Assembly (NCBI RefSeq): GCF_001434835.1
Contig: NZ_AZDV01000026.1
Location: 677,551-741,550, forward strand
DNA length: 64,000 nucleotides
From: Levilactobacillus acidifarinae DSM 19394 = JCM 15949
GTDB lineage: Bacteria; Bacillota; Bacilli; Lactobacillales; Lactobacillaceae
Direction of reading: 5' to 3'
Shown: one piece after another, positions 20,427 through 29,831 of the stretch
Position numbering within the stretch: the first letter of the stretch is position 1
How the letters are laid out: every line of letters starts with the position of its first letter
Translations under genes and position numbers: made by a program
The notes under the pieces: model-generated
Told to the model about the DNA's origin: nothing
The model's input: only the letters and a program-made list of their open reading frames with translations
The model's database searches: none

Positions 20427-23060
20427 CTACTTTGAGGTTAATCTCACTACCTGGTTAGTCGGTCCCTGCGCCACGGTTTGAGCCGCGGAATCCGCCGTCA
20501 ACAGGATAACCTGCAGCCGTTGACCTAATTTCGCCAACAACTGATAGGTCGCTTGTCGCCGGTTAGCATCAAAATTAACTAGCCCATCGTCAATCACGAG
20601 CGGCATGGCCGCTTGGGACTGCATCACCACGGCAAACGCCAGCTTAACGGCTAGGTCGAGTTGTTCGGCGGTGCCCCGGGACAGTTGCCCCACGGTCCGC
20701 CAAGCCCCATCGGCCCGTTGCACGCGCAACGTTTCCGTGGTCAATTCAATTTTAGTATACCGGTTTTCGGTGAGTTGCGCATAAAATTCTCCCGCCTGAC
20801 TCACAATTTTCGGCAATCGATCGCCGGAAGCGGCCGCCAACGTCGCGGCAATCCACTGACTGGTCAACCGATCAAGGACCCATTCTCTGGCGGTGGCCTG
20901 CATGCTGGTCTCTAAATTCGCCAACTTCTGGCGCAAAACCGCCTGAGTCCCACTACTGGTCAGATGTGCTAACTGCCCAGCCAACGTGGCAAGGTGGGTG
21001 GTTACCGTATCTAACTGGTGTTGTAAATCGGTCGCGGTGGTTTGAGCCGTTTGCGTGGCCTGGGTAAGTGTCGCCTGATCCGTTTGTTGTAACTGCGCCA
21101 GCCGGTCGGACCCTAATTGCGTGGCCAATGCCTGGCGCTGTGCCGTCCGATTTCCCTGTTCGCGAATCGTCTGGTATTGGTGGTAAAATTCGGTTTCGTC
21201 GGCGACGTTACGGGTCCGTAAGAAGGTGGTCTGAGCAGCCTGCGCCGTGGTCAGCGCCGTCTGATCTCGTTTGAGTTGGGCCGTGAGCCCCGCCAGCTCC
21301 CCGTCCTGCGTTGCCAACTGTTGCTGGGTGGTCTGCAATTGTTCGAGCTGACGGAGAATCTCGCGGAAATCTTGGTGCGCCAGTGACGGCAACAGGGTCG
21401 TGACCGCCGTTTGAAAGGCTTGTTGCGGTTCGCCCGTTGCCGTCAGGCGCTGATGCACGCTCGCTAACTGCCGGGTCAGCCGCTCCCACTCTCCAATGGC
21501 GGCCTGCGCGGCCAACCACTGTTCGGCGGGGAGTCGTCCCAGATCGTGGGCGGTCCCAATAGCGTCAATCTGATCGGTCAACTCATCGATCCGTTGGCCC
21601 CCCTCCCGTAGTTGTGCCTGTAGGTCCTTGATATCATCGGCCAATTCCTGGAGCTGGCGACTAGCAGGGGTTTGACTGTCCACGACAAAAACCCCGTAGT
21701 ACCCAATCACGATTCCCAGGGCCGCCCCCAGTAATTTGAACACGGTTCCGGGTAAAAACATTGCGCCAATCAACGCGACCAACCCGGCGGCTAACCACCC
21801 GACCTGTTTATCCCCCAAAGGATTACGGTGCTGCCGGGTCGGCTGTAGCCGGCGATAATCCTCATTCGCCTGGTTCAAGTTCTGTTGTAGCCGCCGGCGC
21901 TTCTGGTTCGCCAACGCCAGGTTATCTTGCAATTGTTTCAGCTGTTGCGTGGTCGCCAGTGAGAACGGTCGCGGCATTTGGCCGTTAGCCGTAGCGTATT
22001 GTCGTTCGATTCCCGTGGCCCGTTGTTCCAAGTCCTGTTGCTGGGCCAGTAGCCGGGCACGTTCCTGTTCGGTCTCCGTCACCGTGGCGAGTTGGGCCAG
22101 CAGTGGGGTCAACTGTGGCGTCACCTTCAAGGCTTCCTGAAACAGCTTTGGTAATTGCGTGTGTGATTGTAAATTCTGTAAGCGATGTTGGTCGGCCTTT
22201 AGCGCACTCTGCGCCGCAGTCACCTGGCTGGTCACCCGTTCGAAAGCCGTCACGTCGTCTTCCGTAAATCCCGTGGTTGCAACGGTCGGCTCCTGACCGA
22301 GGGTCTGCCACTGTTGATAAATTGGCCAAGCCTGTAACTGTTGGGTCAGGTCGTTAACGCGTTGCCGCGCCTCCGTTAACGCACGTTGCAGTGTCGCCTG
22401 CTGCTGCCGGGCATCCCCTTGATCCTGCAGCAAGCGCCAATAGTCCTGATAAGCGCCGTTAGCTTTTTCGAGTTTCGCGGTCAAGTCGCGATGTTGTTGT
22501 AGTTGCTGGTTTAGTTGTGGGTTACGGCCTTGTGGTTTGTACCGTTCATCGGCGGCCCTATCCAATTGTTGCGCCTGAGCCAGCCAGAAATCGCTTCCCA
22601 CCGCCCCCACGTGGCGCAAGCGGTCCATCACCACCTGTTTCGACGCTTGAAAGACGGTACCTAACCGTAATTCGTTTAAGGCGTAGACGTTTTCAAACAG
22701 TTGCAGGTCTACCGGTGCCAGTAACTTAGGCAGCTGCGTCGCCGGTAACGTCAAGTCGGTGGTGCGGTTTTGCAAGGTGACCTTCCCCCCCCGTGGGCCG
22801 GCGACCCGGGTCACCCGGTAAACATTATCATCTTTCACCAGGTCTAGGCTACCACCAAACTGACTCCCATCGAGTGGTTCATACCGAAGCTCAGGGTGTT
22901 TCTTGGTTGGGAACCCAAACAAAATAGCGGTAATGAACTGGGTAAGGGTCGACTTACCCGCCTCGTTTGGTCCCAACAAAACGTTGAGTCCCGGTGTCAG
23001 ATCGAAGGTTCGGTCGTGAAATTGGCCAAACCCCATTAAAGTGAGTGTCTTAAGGTACAT
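20427..23060 (-). CDS. YhaN-like AAA ATPase, SbcC/Rad50-type
   Basis: About 877 aa from ATG at 23060, placed by AAAGGGGGG about 9 nt upstream; a longer in-frame reading to 23177 lies inside yhaO and is not supported. Walker A GPNEAGKST at 30-38, long Gln-rich coiled coils, two predicted membrane helices near 415-460, more coiled coil, then a C-terminal signature LSRGTAEQLDLAVKLA and Walker B PLVIDDGLVNFD. With YhaO it forms an SbcCD/Mre11-Rad50-like pair. The membrane helices are characteristic of YhaN and suggest DNA or RNA work at the membrane; this is inference. Confidence 0.9.
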   Translation of the reverse strand: MYLKTLTLMGFGQFHDRTFDLTPGLNVLLGPNEAGKSTLTQFITAILFGFPTKKHPELRYEPLDGSQFGGSLDLVKDDNVYRVTRVAGPRGGKVTLQNRTTDLTLPATQLPKLLAPVDLQLFENVYALNELRLGTVFQASKQVVMDRLRHVGAVGSDFWLAQAQQLDRAADERYKPQGRNPQLNQQLQQHRDLTAKLEKANGAYQDYWRLLQDQGDARQQQATLQRALTEARQRVNDLTQQLQAWPIYQQWQTLGQEPTVATTGFTEDDVTAFERVTSQVTAAQSALKADQHRLQNLQSHTQLPKLFQEALKVTPQLTPLLAQLATVTETEQERARLLAQQQDLEQRATGIERQYATANGQMPRPFSLATTQQLKQLQDNLALANQKRRRLQQNLNQANEDYRRLQPTRQHRNPLGDKQVGWLAAGLVALIGAMFLPGTVFKLLGAALGIVIGYYGVFVVDSQTPASRQLQELADDIKDLQAQLREGGQRIDELTDQIDAIGTAHDLGRLPAEQWLAAQAAIGEWERLTRQLASVHQRLTATGEPQQAFQTAVTTLLPSLAHQDFREILRQLEQLQTTQQQLATQDGELAGLTAQLKRDQTALTTAQAAQTTFLRTRNVADETEFYHQYQTIREQGNRTAQRQALATQLGSDRLAQLQQTDQATLTQATQTAQTTATDLQHQLDTVTTHLATLAGQLAHLTSSGTQAVLRQKLANLETSMQATAREWVLDRLTSQWIAATLAAASGDRLPKIVSQAGEFYAQLTENRYTKIELTTETLRVQRADGAWRTVGQLSRGTAEQLDLAVKLAFAVVMQSQAAMPLVIDDGLVNFDANRRQATYQLLAKLGQRLQVILLTADSAAQTVAQGPTNQVVRLTSK

Positions 23061-24261
23061 CGGGCTCATCCCCCCTTTCCCGTTGAACGAGACGCTGGTT
23101 CGCGGCTTCCTGTAGCTCGGCCGGTGTGACCTGTGCCAACCAGGCCGCCAAACTCGGCTCCTGCGCCAACTTACCAAAAACGGTTTGAACGTTGGTGGCC
23201 GTGAAAACCTGGGCCGCCCCCTGCTCCCAGTAAGTCTGGTCGAGTTCTGGAGCTACTAATGTCGTCTTGGGTGGCGCCACAACCAGACGAACAAAGTAAC
23301 GGTTAGCTGCTTGTAGGGCTGCTCGCTGGGTCCGTTGAAATAGGGCGGGCCACGTCGCCAACCGGGCCTGCTCCTCTGGGGCTAAGACCTGACTGGTGGT
23401 GATCGTTAGGGCCGTTAGGGTCGGTAATGCCGCGGGATGCGCCTTTAACCATGTCGTTAAGTCCTGCCCCAACGCCACCAACGTGGTCGCCGTCGTCGTC
23501 AAAGTCGCCGTTTCCCAGGCCATAACCGCCGTCGGAAAGAACTCCGGTACCAAGCGGTGGTCGTGACTGGTCACCAGATAGGCCCCCTTCACGCCGGTCT
23601 CATTAATCGCGCGACCCTGGGGATTGCCCGCGTACACGATAGGCGGGTTCTCCGCTAAGAGGCGGTGGTGGTGAATGTGACCAAGGGCCCAGTAATCATA
23701 GTGTTTCTGCTGAAGTTCCTCGAGGGTAAACGGTGCATAGTGGTCGTTTGCTCCCCCGGTGGCCACGGCGCCGTGGAGCATGCCTAGGTGCCAATCCGTA
23801 GCGGCGTGGACCGGATAAGCGGCCAACACGTCGTCACTCACCCATCGTTGCGGGTAGCTAAATCCGCTAATGGCAACGGTCTCCCCCGATTTTAAGGTGA
23901 GCGTCGTGGTCGTAACGTTGGCGCCAAACACCGTGACGTTCGCCGGATAAGCCACCAGTTGGTGTTGATCGGTCGCGTAGTCGTGATTGCCAAAGCTGAT
24001 CACCACCGGAATCTGAGCCGCTTGTAAGCGAGCAAATTGGTCGAACAAGTAGGCCTGCGCGGCCACACTTTGTTCCGCCCGGTCAAAGAGGTCACCCGCC
24101 AGTAACACGAAGTCCACGTGCTCGGCCAAGGCCCGATCAAAGATCTTGGTTGCGGCCACAAAGGTTGAGTGACGAACCTGCGTTGCTAACTGGGTGGGGA
24201 GTCCGGTCAGACCTAAAAATGGGCTATCCAAATGCAAATCGGCAGCATGAATAAATTTCAC
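23050..24261 (-). CDS. YhaO-like metallophosphoesterase, DNA repair exonuclease (SbcD/Mre11 type)
   Basis: About 403 aa from GTG at 24261, with AAGGGAG 10 nt upstream and the fold beginning directly as KFIHAADLHLDSP. Metal site motifs in order: DLH, GDLFDR, GNHD and GHIHHH. C-terminal capping part is less conserved. Overlaps yhaN by 11 nt. The pair probably processes DNA ends as a nuclease-ATPase complex. Confidence 0.92.
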   Translation of the reverse strand: MKFIHAADLHLDSPFLGLTGLPTQLATQVRHSTFVAATKIFDRALAEHVDFVLLAGDLFDRAEQSVAAQAYLFDQFARLQAAQIPVVISFGNHDYATDQHQLVAYPANVTVFGANVTTTTLTLKSGETVAISGFSYPQRWVSDDVLAAYPVHAATDWHLGMLHGAVATGGANDHYAPFTLEELQQKHYDYWALGHIHHHRLLAENPPIVYAGNPQGRAINETGVKGAYLVTSHDHRLVPEFFPTAVMAWETATLTTTATTLVALGQDLTTWLKAHPAALPTLTALTITTSQVLAPEEQARLATWPALFQRTQRAALQAANRYFVRLVVAPPKTTLVAPELDQTYWEQGAAQVFTATNVQTVFGKLAQEPSLAAWLAQVTPAELQEAANQRLVQRERGDEPDVP

Positions 24262-24335
24262 GGTTGAGCATCTCCCTTCAAAAAAATCGCCGGTGCGCCC
24301 CTTCACTATAGAAGGAAAACACCGACGATTGAGTT

Positions 24336-24680
24336 TTAGCCTTGGTAAATATTCTGAATCGGCTTGGTAATCGTACTGTTTAAATCGTTTAAGATCTGAT
24401 TGACGTCTTTTTCTTTTGCCATCAGGTCCTTAATGGCCGGCTTAGCCCCCACCTGGGTGGCTAATTCTTGCGCGTGCTTCAGTTCATCATCGCTCAATTG
24501 TTGCCCGGACATTTGCTTTTGTTGCAAACTCATTTGTAAGTTTTGGAAGTCTTGGAACAACTTGTAAGTGTCCGCATCCGCCTTCATGGTGGTGAAAGCA
24601 GTTTGGAGTGCTTGGTATTCCGGTGTTGCTTCTAATGCTTGGGCCACAGTGGCACCCAAGTCTTTTAGGTTTTCAGCCAT
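24336..24680 (-). CDS. yheA: YlbF/YheA family protein
   Basis: 114 aa, all helical and Gln/Lys-rich. The pattern A-x-A-L-E-x-T-P-E-Y-Q-A-L followed by L-F-Q-D-F-Q-x-L-Q-x-S-L-Q fits the YlbF/YmcA/YheA family. Paralogues of this family assist RNase Y in Bacillus; YheA itself has no settled role. Start ATG after GGAGGAA. First gene of the yhaO-yhaN-yhaM group. Confidence 0.88.
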   Translation of the reverse strand: MAENLKDLGATVAQALEATPEYQALQTAFTTMKADADTYKLFQDFQNLQMSLQQKQMSGQQLSDDELKHAQELATQVGAKPAIKDLMAKEKDVNQILNDLNSTITKPIQNIYQG

Positions 24681-24756
24681 AATGGGAGTTCCTCCTCGAA
24701 TTTAAAACGTTCACCTAACATTGTACCATGCTTTGCAACCGCTCCCTAGGGGAGAT

Positions 24757-24792
24757 TTAAAATTACTGGTTGCTTCCGAATTTCACCAGTAA
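24757..24792 (-). terminator. Probable terminator of the penicillin-binding protein gene
   Basis: TTACTGGT and ACCAGTAA enclose a 14-nt loop, then TTTTAAAT on the minus strand. The stem is modest. Confidence 0.55.
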
Positions 24793-24820
24793 ACCACGCG
24801 ATGGTTGGCTCGGTTAAGCA

Positions 24821-26920
24821 TTAATTCACCACCGACTTCGCCTTTTCCCACCAGGATTTGACCTTGTCGGCCACGTTGTTAAACGACTTACCCGCGTTAT
24901 CGATGCCCTTCTGAACGGAATCCCAGATGTCACTCGACGAGCTGGACGACCCGTTATTCTGGGCATTCGCCAGCGTCGAAGCGTCCTTAGTATCAAACGC
25001 CGTTCCCTTGGTGTTCGGTAAAATCCCTTGCATTTCGGCCTGGAAGAGCGGGCCTTCACCGGTCCCACTGACGTCCTCCAAGTGATGTTTACTACTGGTG
25101 CTGTCAAAGCCTTCCCAGGTGGTCACAACCACGTCAGGCGTGTAACCGACAATCCATTTGTCCCGGGTCGCATCGGCATCCCCGTCGGCTTCGGTACTCC
25201 CGGTCTTCCCGGCGATCGTATAGCCGTACGGTTTAGCGGTTGCCCCGGTCCCGTAGTTGAAGACACCCATCATCATACTGGTCATCTGTTTAGCGGTCTT
25301 GCTGGACATGACCTTAGTCGACTTGGCTGCCGTTTCGTTGGTATCGACCACCACGTTGCCCGACGCATCCACAATCTTACGAATATAGTGAGCCGAGTGC
25401 ATCGTCCCGTTATTGGCAAACGCCGTGTAGGCCTGCGCCAATTGTTGTGGGGACACCCCGGTCTTCAGCCCCCCTAGCGCTAAGGCTAGGTTCTTGTCCG
25501 ACTTGCTAACGGGGAGGCCAAACTTCTTGACCGACTCGTACCCTTTATCCACGCCAATCTTATTGAGTAACCAGACGGCCGGCGCGTTGGTACTTTGCGC
25601 CAGCGCCTGATACATCGGGATTTTTCCGCTGTAGACGCCCCCGTAGTTATGCGGCGTGTAATCATTACTGCCATAAGATTTCTTCTTATCGGTCAACTGG
25701 GAATCATAGTAGTAGCCATTTTCCAGTGCCGGCGTATAAACCGCCAACGGCTTAATGGTTGATCCCGGTTGCCGGCGCATTTGCGTCGCCCGGTTATACC
25801 CCCGGAAGACGTGTTTACCCCGGCCACCGACAACGGCTTCGACCCCGCCGGTATTGGGATCAACGGCGATGCTGGCCGCCTGGACTTTGGTGCCATCGCT
25901 GGCGTTCGCCGGGAAATAGGCACTGTTTTTAAACAGCGTCTGCATCTGCGTTTGGTTGCCCTGATCCAGGGTGGTGTAAATCTTATAACCCTTATTCATG
26001 ATCTCGGATTCCGTGAGACCATACTTGCTGATGGCTTCATTAATCACCGCGTCGAAGAAATACGGGTACTTATAACTATTCTTGTACGTGTAATTATCGG
26101 TCGTGGCAATGGTCGTGGCCTGGTACTGCTTGGCCTGGGCTGTCGTGATGGCTCCGGTCTGAGCCATTAAGTCCAAGACCACGTTCCGCCGTTGCCGAGC
26201 GGCTTGCGGATGATCAATCGGATTATACCCGTTAGGATTGGTCAACATCCCCGCCAAAACAGCGGCTTGGGGCACCGTTAAATTGGCCGCAGAAGTACCA
26301 AAGTACCGTTCGGAGGCGTCTTGAACCCCCCAGACCCCGTTACCGAAGTAAGCGTTGGTCAGATACATCGCTAAAATGTCCTTCTTACTATAGACGTTTT
26401 CGACTTCGATCGATAAGAAGAGTTCCTTAAACTTCCGCGTAAAGGTTTGTTCCTGCGTCAGGTAGGCGTTTTTGACCAGTTGTTGGGTCAACGTACTTCC
26501 CCCACCACTGATGTAGTCGCGACCTAACAACTTATTTTTACCGTACAGATAGACGGCCCGGCCAATTCCCTTCACGGAAAAACCGTGTTCCTTGTAGAAG
26601 TGCCGGTCTTCCGTCGAGATGACGGCCTGTTGAATATTGGGTGAAATCTGTGACAGTGGCACGGACGTCCCCTTCTGCGAGTACAGCGTGCCAGCCTTTT
26701 GGTTGTGCCGATCATAAATCTGAGTGGGGTTATCCAAAGCGGCCTTTAAATCACCAACGTTGGCGGTCTTGGCCATAAAGGTCAAATAGCCACTCATCAG
26801 TAAAAAGCCGGTCATAAAAATCACGATCAGCCACCGCGTCAACTGAAACCGATGCCAGAAGCGCTTGAACCGCGCTTTGAATCCCCGTTCGGTCGTTGGG
26901 TTTGGTTGTTGGTTATCCAT
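24821..26920 (-). CDS. Class A penicillin-binding protein (bifunctional glycosyltransferase/transpeptidase)
   Basis: 699 aa from ATG at 26920 (AGAGG upstream); a 43-codon in-frame extension to 27049 is part of the leader. A cytoplasmic basic tail is followed by one membrane helix (about 25-47). GT51 domain: QAVISTEDRHFYKEHG with catalytic Glu, then GGSTLTQQLVKN. Transpeptidase: PGSTIKP (SxxK), STN (SxN), and KTGS. The C-terminus is Ser-rich with a basic end. It polymerises and cross-links peptidoglycan outside the membrane. PBP1A or PBP2A type cannot be fixed by eye. Confidence 0.93.
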   Translation of the reverse strand: MDNQQPNPTTERGFKARFKRFWHRFQLTRWLIVIFMTGFLLMSGYLTFMAKTANVGDLKAALDNPTQIYDRHNQKAGTLYSQKGTSVPLSQISPNIQQAVISTEDRHFYKEHGFSVKGIGRAVYLYGKNKLLGRDYISGGGSTLTQQLVKNAYLTQEQTFTRKFKELFLSIEVENVYSKKDILAMYLTNAYFGNGVWGVQDASERYFGTSAANLTVPQAAVLAGMLTNPNGYNPIDHPQAARQRRNVVLDLMAQTGAITTAQAKQYQATTIATTDNYTYKNSYKYPYFFDAVINEAISKYGLTESEIMNKGYKIYTTLDQGNQTQMQTLFKNSAYFPANASDGTKVQAASIAVDPNTGGVEAVVGGRGKHVFRGYNRATQMRRQPGSTIKPLAVYTPALENGYYYDSQLTDKKKSYGSNDYTPHNYGGVYSGKIPMYQALAQSTNAPAVWLLNKIGVDKGYESVKKFGLPVSKSDKNLALALGGLKTGVSPQQLAQAYTAFANNGTMHSAHYIRKIVDASGNVVVDTNETAAKSTKVMSSKTAKQMTSMMMGVFNYGTGATAKPYGYTIAGKTGSTEADGDADATRDKWIVGYTPDVVVTTWEGFDSTSSKHHLEDVSGTGEGPLFQAEMQGILPNTKGTAFDTKDASTLANAQNNGSSSSSSDIWDSVQKGIDNAGKSFNNVADKVKSWWEKAKSVVN

Positions 26921-27088
26921 GAAATAGCCTCTTCTAATAGAAAATAGACGCTGGGATTGGCTTGCCCGCACACGGCTCAGACACGACCGTGATAGGACCC
27001 GGAAACAAAACAGCCAGTCCGCACGTCGGCGAACCGCGGCGGCCCCCATCAGGTTCGAGGGTTCCGCCTAACAATATGGTCTATTTTA
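26921..27088 (-). promoter_or_regulatory. Structured 5' leader with extended -10 promoter of the penicillin-binding protein gene
   Basis: On the minus strand TGCTAAAAT (-10 at 27083-27088) sits inside an inverted repeat GGTCTAT / ATAGACC. A GC-rich transcript of about 150 nt follows before the start codon. At least three hairpins are visible: GGCGG / CCGCC (27038-27068), GGACTGG / CCGGGTCC, and CACGG / CCGTG. No T-box, TPP, SRP or other motif fits. A regulatory RNA function is inferred from structure and length only. Confidence 0.55.
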
Positions 27089-27159
27089 GCATAGACCGGC
27101 CCCCGTGCTAGGCTTTCACGGAAACTTTATGAAGCTTTAATCCACCTTAAAAACCAACG

Positions 27160-27199
27160 AAAAACCGGTCCACCCCCAAGATTAGCGGACTGGACCGGT
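27160..27199 (-). terminator. Terminator of argR
   Basis: Perfect ACCGGTCCA / TGGACCGGT stem with an 18-nt loop and a T run on the minus strand. Confidence 0.85.
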
Positions 27200-27214
27200 C
27201 GTAACGGTGTTTAA

Positions 27215-27682
27215 TTAGTGCACAATTTCTGGATTCATTTCGGCCGCAATTTGGTCATGGAGTTTTTCCGCCACGGCCGCACTGGGACTAATAATAAAAA
27301 TGGTATCGTGGCCCGCTAACGTTCCCGCAATCTCGGGTAAATTCAGGTCGTCAAAGATTGCGGCCAACAGGTTCCCGTTACTCGGCAGCGTTTTCAAAAT
27401 ATTGACGAATTCGACCCGGGTCAAGCCGGTAACCACTTCATTAATGGTCTCACGGAGGTGCTCTTCTTCACTCCGATTACCCGCCTTAAAAATCGTGTAG
27501 CGCAAGTGACCGTGACCGTCCTGGGCCTTAACAATCTGCATCTCGCGAATGTCGCGCGAAATGGTGGCCTGGGTGGCCTGAATTCCCACGGTCTGAAGCC
27601 GTTCCATCAGTTCCTCTTGGGTCCCGATGGGATATTGGTTAATCAACTGCTCAATCCGTGCTTGGCGAATGCTCTTCTTCAT
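27215..27682 (-). CDS. argR: Arginine repressor ArgR
   Basis: 155 aa from ATG at 27682 with GGAGGGGG 9 nt upstream; the in-frame stretch before it has no start support. The N-terminal winged helix includes TQEELMERLQTVGIQATQATISRDIREM (about 19-46). The C-terminal oligomerisation and arginine-binding half contains GTLAGHDTIFIISPS. It senses arginine and represses biosynthesis or activates catabolism. Located just after argS, with terminators between and after. Confidence 0.94.
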   Translation of the reverse strand: MKKSIRQARIEQLINQYPIGTQEELMERLQTVGIQATQATISRDIREMQIVKAQDGHGHLRYTIFKAGNRSEEEHLRETINEVVTGLTRVEFVNILKTLPSNGNLLAAIFDDLNLPEIAGTLAGHDTIFIISPSAAVAEKLHDQIAAEMNPEIVH

Positions 27683-27752
27683 GACTAATAGCCCCCTCCG
27701 CATAAAATTGCATGGCGTAAAATCCAAGAATGGGGTTTTCGCCACCAATCAT

Positions 27753-27770
27753 TGAATATTTATGAATTCA
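27753..27770. promoter_or_regulatory. Candidate ARG box upstream of argR
   Basis: TGAATATTTATGAATTCA, an AT-rich imperfect palindrome resembling ArgR half-sites (TGAAT...ATTCA), 71 nt upstream of the argR start. The spacing of the halves differs from the classical box, so the call is tentative. It would fit autoregulation. Confidence 0.4.
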
Positions 27771-27796
27771 GTGTACCAAATATTCGTTTTCAACGC

Positions 27797-27831
27797 AAAA
27801 AAAGGCACCATTGCTGATCAGCAACGGTACC
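27797..27831 (-). terminator. Terminator of argS
   Basis: GGTACCGTTGCTGA paired with TCAGCAATGGTGCC, almost no loop beyond the palindromic centre, then seven T on the minus strand. Confidence 0.9.
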
Positions 27832-27854
27832 TTCAAGGCTAACTAAGCCGTTCT

Positions 27855-29546
27855 TTACATTTCGTCTGGTGCTTGGACCCCTAAGAGGCGTAGGGCTTCC
27901 TTTAAGACCGTGGAGACGGCCTTCACTAAGGCTAACCGGGCGGAAAGTTCCGCGTCATCGGTCAAAATCTTAGCGTGCGCGTAGTATTTGTTAAAGGTCT
28001 TGGCTAACCGGATCGCGTACTTGGCGATCACGGAAGGTTCCAATTCGTCGCAAGCCATCTTCACGATTTGGGGGAAGTCCGCTAACGCCTTGATGGTGTC
28101 CCAAGCCAACGGATCGGTCAGTTGATTAGCATCGGCCGTCACGTCAACGTGAGCCGCCTTGCGCAGGATACTTTCGGCCCGGGCGTGGGCGTATTGAACG
28201 TAAGGGCCGGTTTCCCCTTCAAACTTCAACTGGTCGGCTAAGACGAAGTCGATGTTGTTGGTCCGTTCGTTCTTCAGGTCGCCGAAGACGATGGCACCGA
28301 CCCCGACCTGCTTAGCGACTTCATCCTTGTTGGCTAAAGTCGGGTTCTTTTCGGCAATTTCTTCTTGGGCCAACTTGACGGATTCTTCCAAAACCTTGGC
28401 CAACAAGATGATCCGACCTGAACGAGTGGACAACTTTTTGCCGTCCACGGTAATCAGACCGAACGGCACGTGTTGTAAGTTCGGCGCGGACTTCACGCCC
28501 ATTTCTTCCAATACGGCCTTCAATTGCTTAAAGTAGTAAGTCTGTTCGGACCCGACCACGTACAGGTTCTTAACGGGACTGTAGGTCCGATCCCGGTACA
28601 ACGCCGTGGCGATGTCTCGCGTAATGTACAGTGAGGCGCCATCACTCTTCAAAATCAAGGCCGGGTTCAGGTCGTACTTGCTTAAGTCGACCACTTGGGC
28701 CCCTTGTGATTCCACTAACAGGTGCTTATCCTTCAAGAGTTGAACGACTTCGGCTAACTTATCGTTGTAGAAGGCTTCCCCGTTATAGGTGTCGAACTTA
28801 ACGCCCAGTTCCTTGTAGACGTCGTTAAATTCTTGTAAGGACACTTCCCGGAACCATTCCCAAAGCTTGTGGGCTTCGGGATCGCCGGCTTCGAGCTTCC
28901 GGAACCATTCCCGCGCTATGTCGTCGAGTTCGGGCTTATCAACGTCTTCCTTATGGAACCGCACGTAGTATTCCACCAACTTGTTGATGGGGTCCTTCTT
29001 GACGTCGGCTTCATTCCCCCACAGCTTGTAAGCGGTGATCAGTTTCCCGAATTGCGTCCCCCAGTCCCCCAAGTGATTATCCTTGATGGGATGATAACCG
29101 TTCTTGGTTAAGATGTTAGCGATCGAGTTTCCAATCACCGTGGACCGTAAGTGCCCCATGGACATCGGCTTGGCAATGTTCGGTGACGACATGTCGATCG
29201 GCACGTTGCCGTTATTACCGTCTTGGTTTTGACCGTAATCGGCGCCGGCCGTCAAGACCGTCTTTAACGTGTCCGCACTGTACCCCGCCTTATCGAAGAA
29301 GAAGTTCAGGTAAGGTCCGACAACTTCCACCTTTTCAAAGTCGGTGGTATCGAGTTTGTCCGCCAAATTTTGTGCGATTTGCTGTGGTGCCTGGTGCAGT
29401 AACTTAGCTAGGGTAAACGTGGGAAACGCAATGTCCCCTTTGTTCGACGTCTTCGGCCGTTCTAACTTCGCCCGAACATCTTCGGCCGTTAATTGACCGT
29501 CTAAGGCTGCTACCAACGCAGCGGTCACTTTTTGTTTGTAATCCAT
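27855..29546 (-). CDS. argS: Arginyl-tRNA synthetase
   Basis: 563 aa from ATG at 29546 with AAGGAGG about 8 nt upstream. Class I synthetase: the HIGH equivalent is MGHLRST after SSPNIAKP, and the KMSKS loop is degenerate (KKLSTRSG), as usual for ArgRS. DALR anticodon-binding domain at the C-terminus (from about 445). Charges tRNA-Arg. Expression is governed by the T-box leader at 29582-29790. argR follows. Confidence 0.97.
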   Translation of the reverse strand: MDYKQKVTAALVAALDGQLTAEDVRAKLERPKTSNKGDIAFPTFTLAKLLHQAPQQIAQNLADKLDTTDFEKVEVVGPYLNFFFDKAGYSADTLKTVLTAGADYGQNQDGNNGNVPIDMSSPNIAKPMSMGHLRSTVIGNSIANILTKNGYHPIKDNHLGDWGTQFGKLITAYKLWGNEADVKKDPINKLVEYYVRFHKEDVDKPELDDIAREWFRKLEAGDPEAHKLWEWFREVSLQEFNDVYKELGVKFDTYNGEAFYNDKLAEVVQLLKDKHLLVESQGAQVVDLSKYDLNPALILKSDGASLYITRDIATALYRDRTYSPVKNLYVVGSEQTYYFKQLKAVLEEMGVKSAPNLQHVPFGLITVDGKKLSTRSGRIILLAKVLEESVKLAQEEIAEKNPTLANKDEVAKQVGVGAIVFGDLKNERTNNIDFVLADQLKFEGETGPYVQYAHARAESILRKAAHVDVTADANQLTDPLAWDTIKALADFPQIVKMACDELEPSVIAKYAIRLAKTFNKYYAHAKILTDDAELSARLALVKAVSTVLKEALRLLGVQAPDEM

Positions 29547-29581
29547 CTGAATTCCTCCTTGATTAAGCGGGCTCACGAGAC

Positions 29582-29790
29582 AAAAAAACGCCCCTTACAA
29601 CTTTCTGTAAGAGACGAGATTTTCCCGCGGTACCACTCTAATTGACTTTAACAGTCCACTTAAATGATTAATTCATCTTTGACCGGTTAGTCCGTTTCGG
29701 TTCGACGATTCATCCGGCTTTCACCCGCCCGGACTCGCTGTGTAATCGACACAAACCTACTTATCTAACCGCTGAAACTAAACCTTCGAA
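29582..29790 (-). promoter_or_regulatory. T-box riboswitch of argS
   Basis: The T-box core AGAGTGGTACCGCGG lies at 29625-29639 (minus strand). The terminator stem CGTCTCTTACA / TGTAAGGGGCG with seven T occupies 29582-29615. Stem I is closed by CGGTTAG / CTAACCG. The specifier region reads GAATCGTCGAACC, where CGT fits arginine one base after GAA. Uncharged tRNA-Arg binding should favour the antiterminator and switch on argS. Confidence 0.93.
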
Positions 29791-29792
29791 TA

Positions 29793-29823
29793 AAATAAGA
29801 AAGACGGCCCTATTTGGCCGCCT
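29793..29823 (-). terminator. Putative terminator behind tRNA-Gly
   Basis: GGCGGCC and GGGCCGTC pair around AAATA, then a T-rich stretch. It lies between tRNA-Gly and the argS T-box, leaving little room for a separate argS promoter. Confidence 0.5.
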
Positions 29824-29831
29824 CATTCGAA

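Noticed and set aside
23061-23177. Longer N-terminus for the YhaN-like ATPase
   Set aside because: This stretch lies within yhaO, has low complexity basic residues, and a good binding site precedes ATG 23060.
26985-27020. SRP-RNA-like string GGACCCGGAAACAAAACAGCC on the plus strand
   Set aside because: The GGAA tetraloop would not close by base pairing and the conserved 5' side is absent.
27038-27068. TPP riboswitch-like string ACCCTCGAACCTGATG in the penicillin-binding protein leader
   Set aside because: The CTGAGA element and the rest of the TPP core are missing or in the wrong order; the gene is not thiamine-related.
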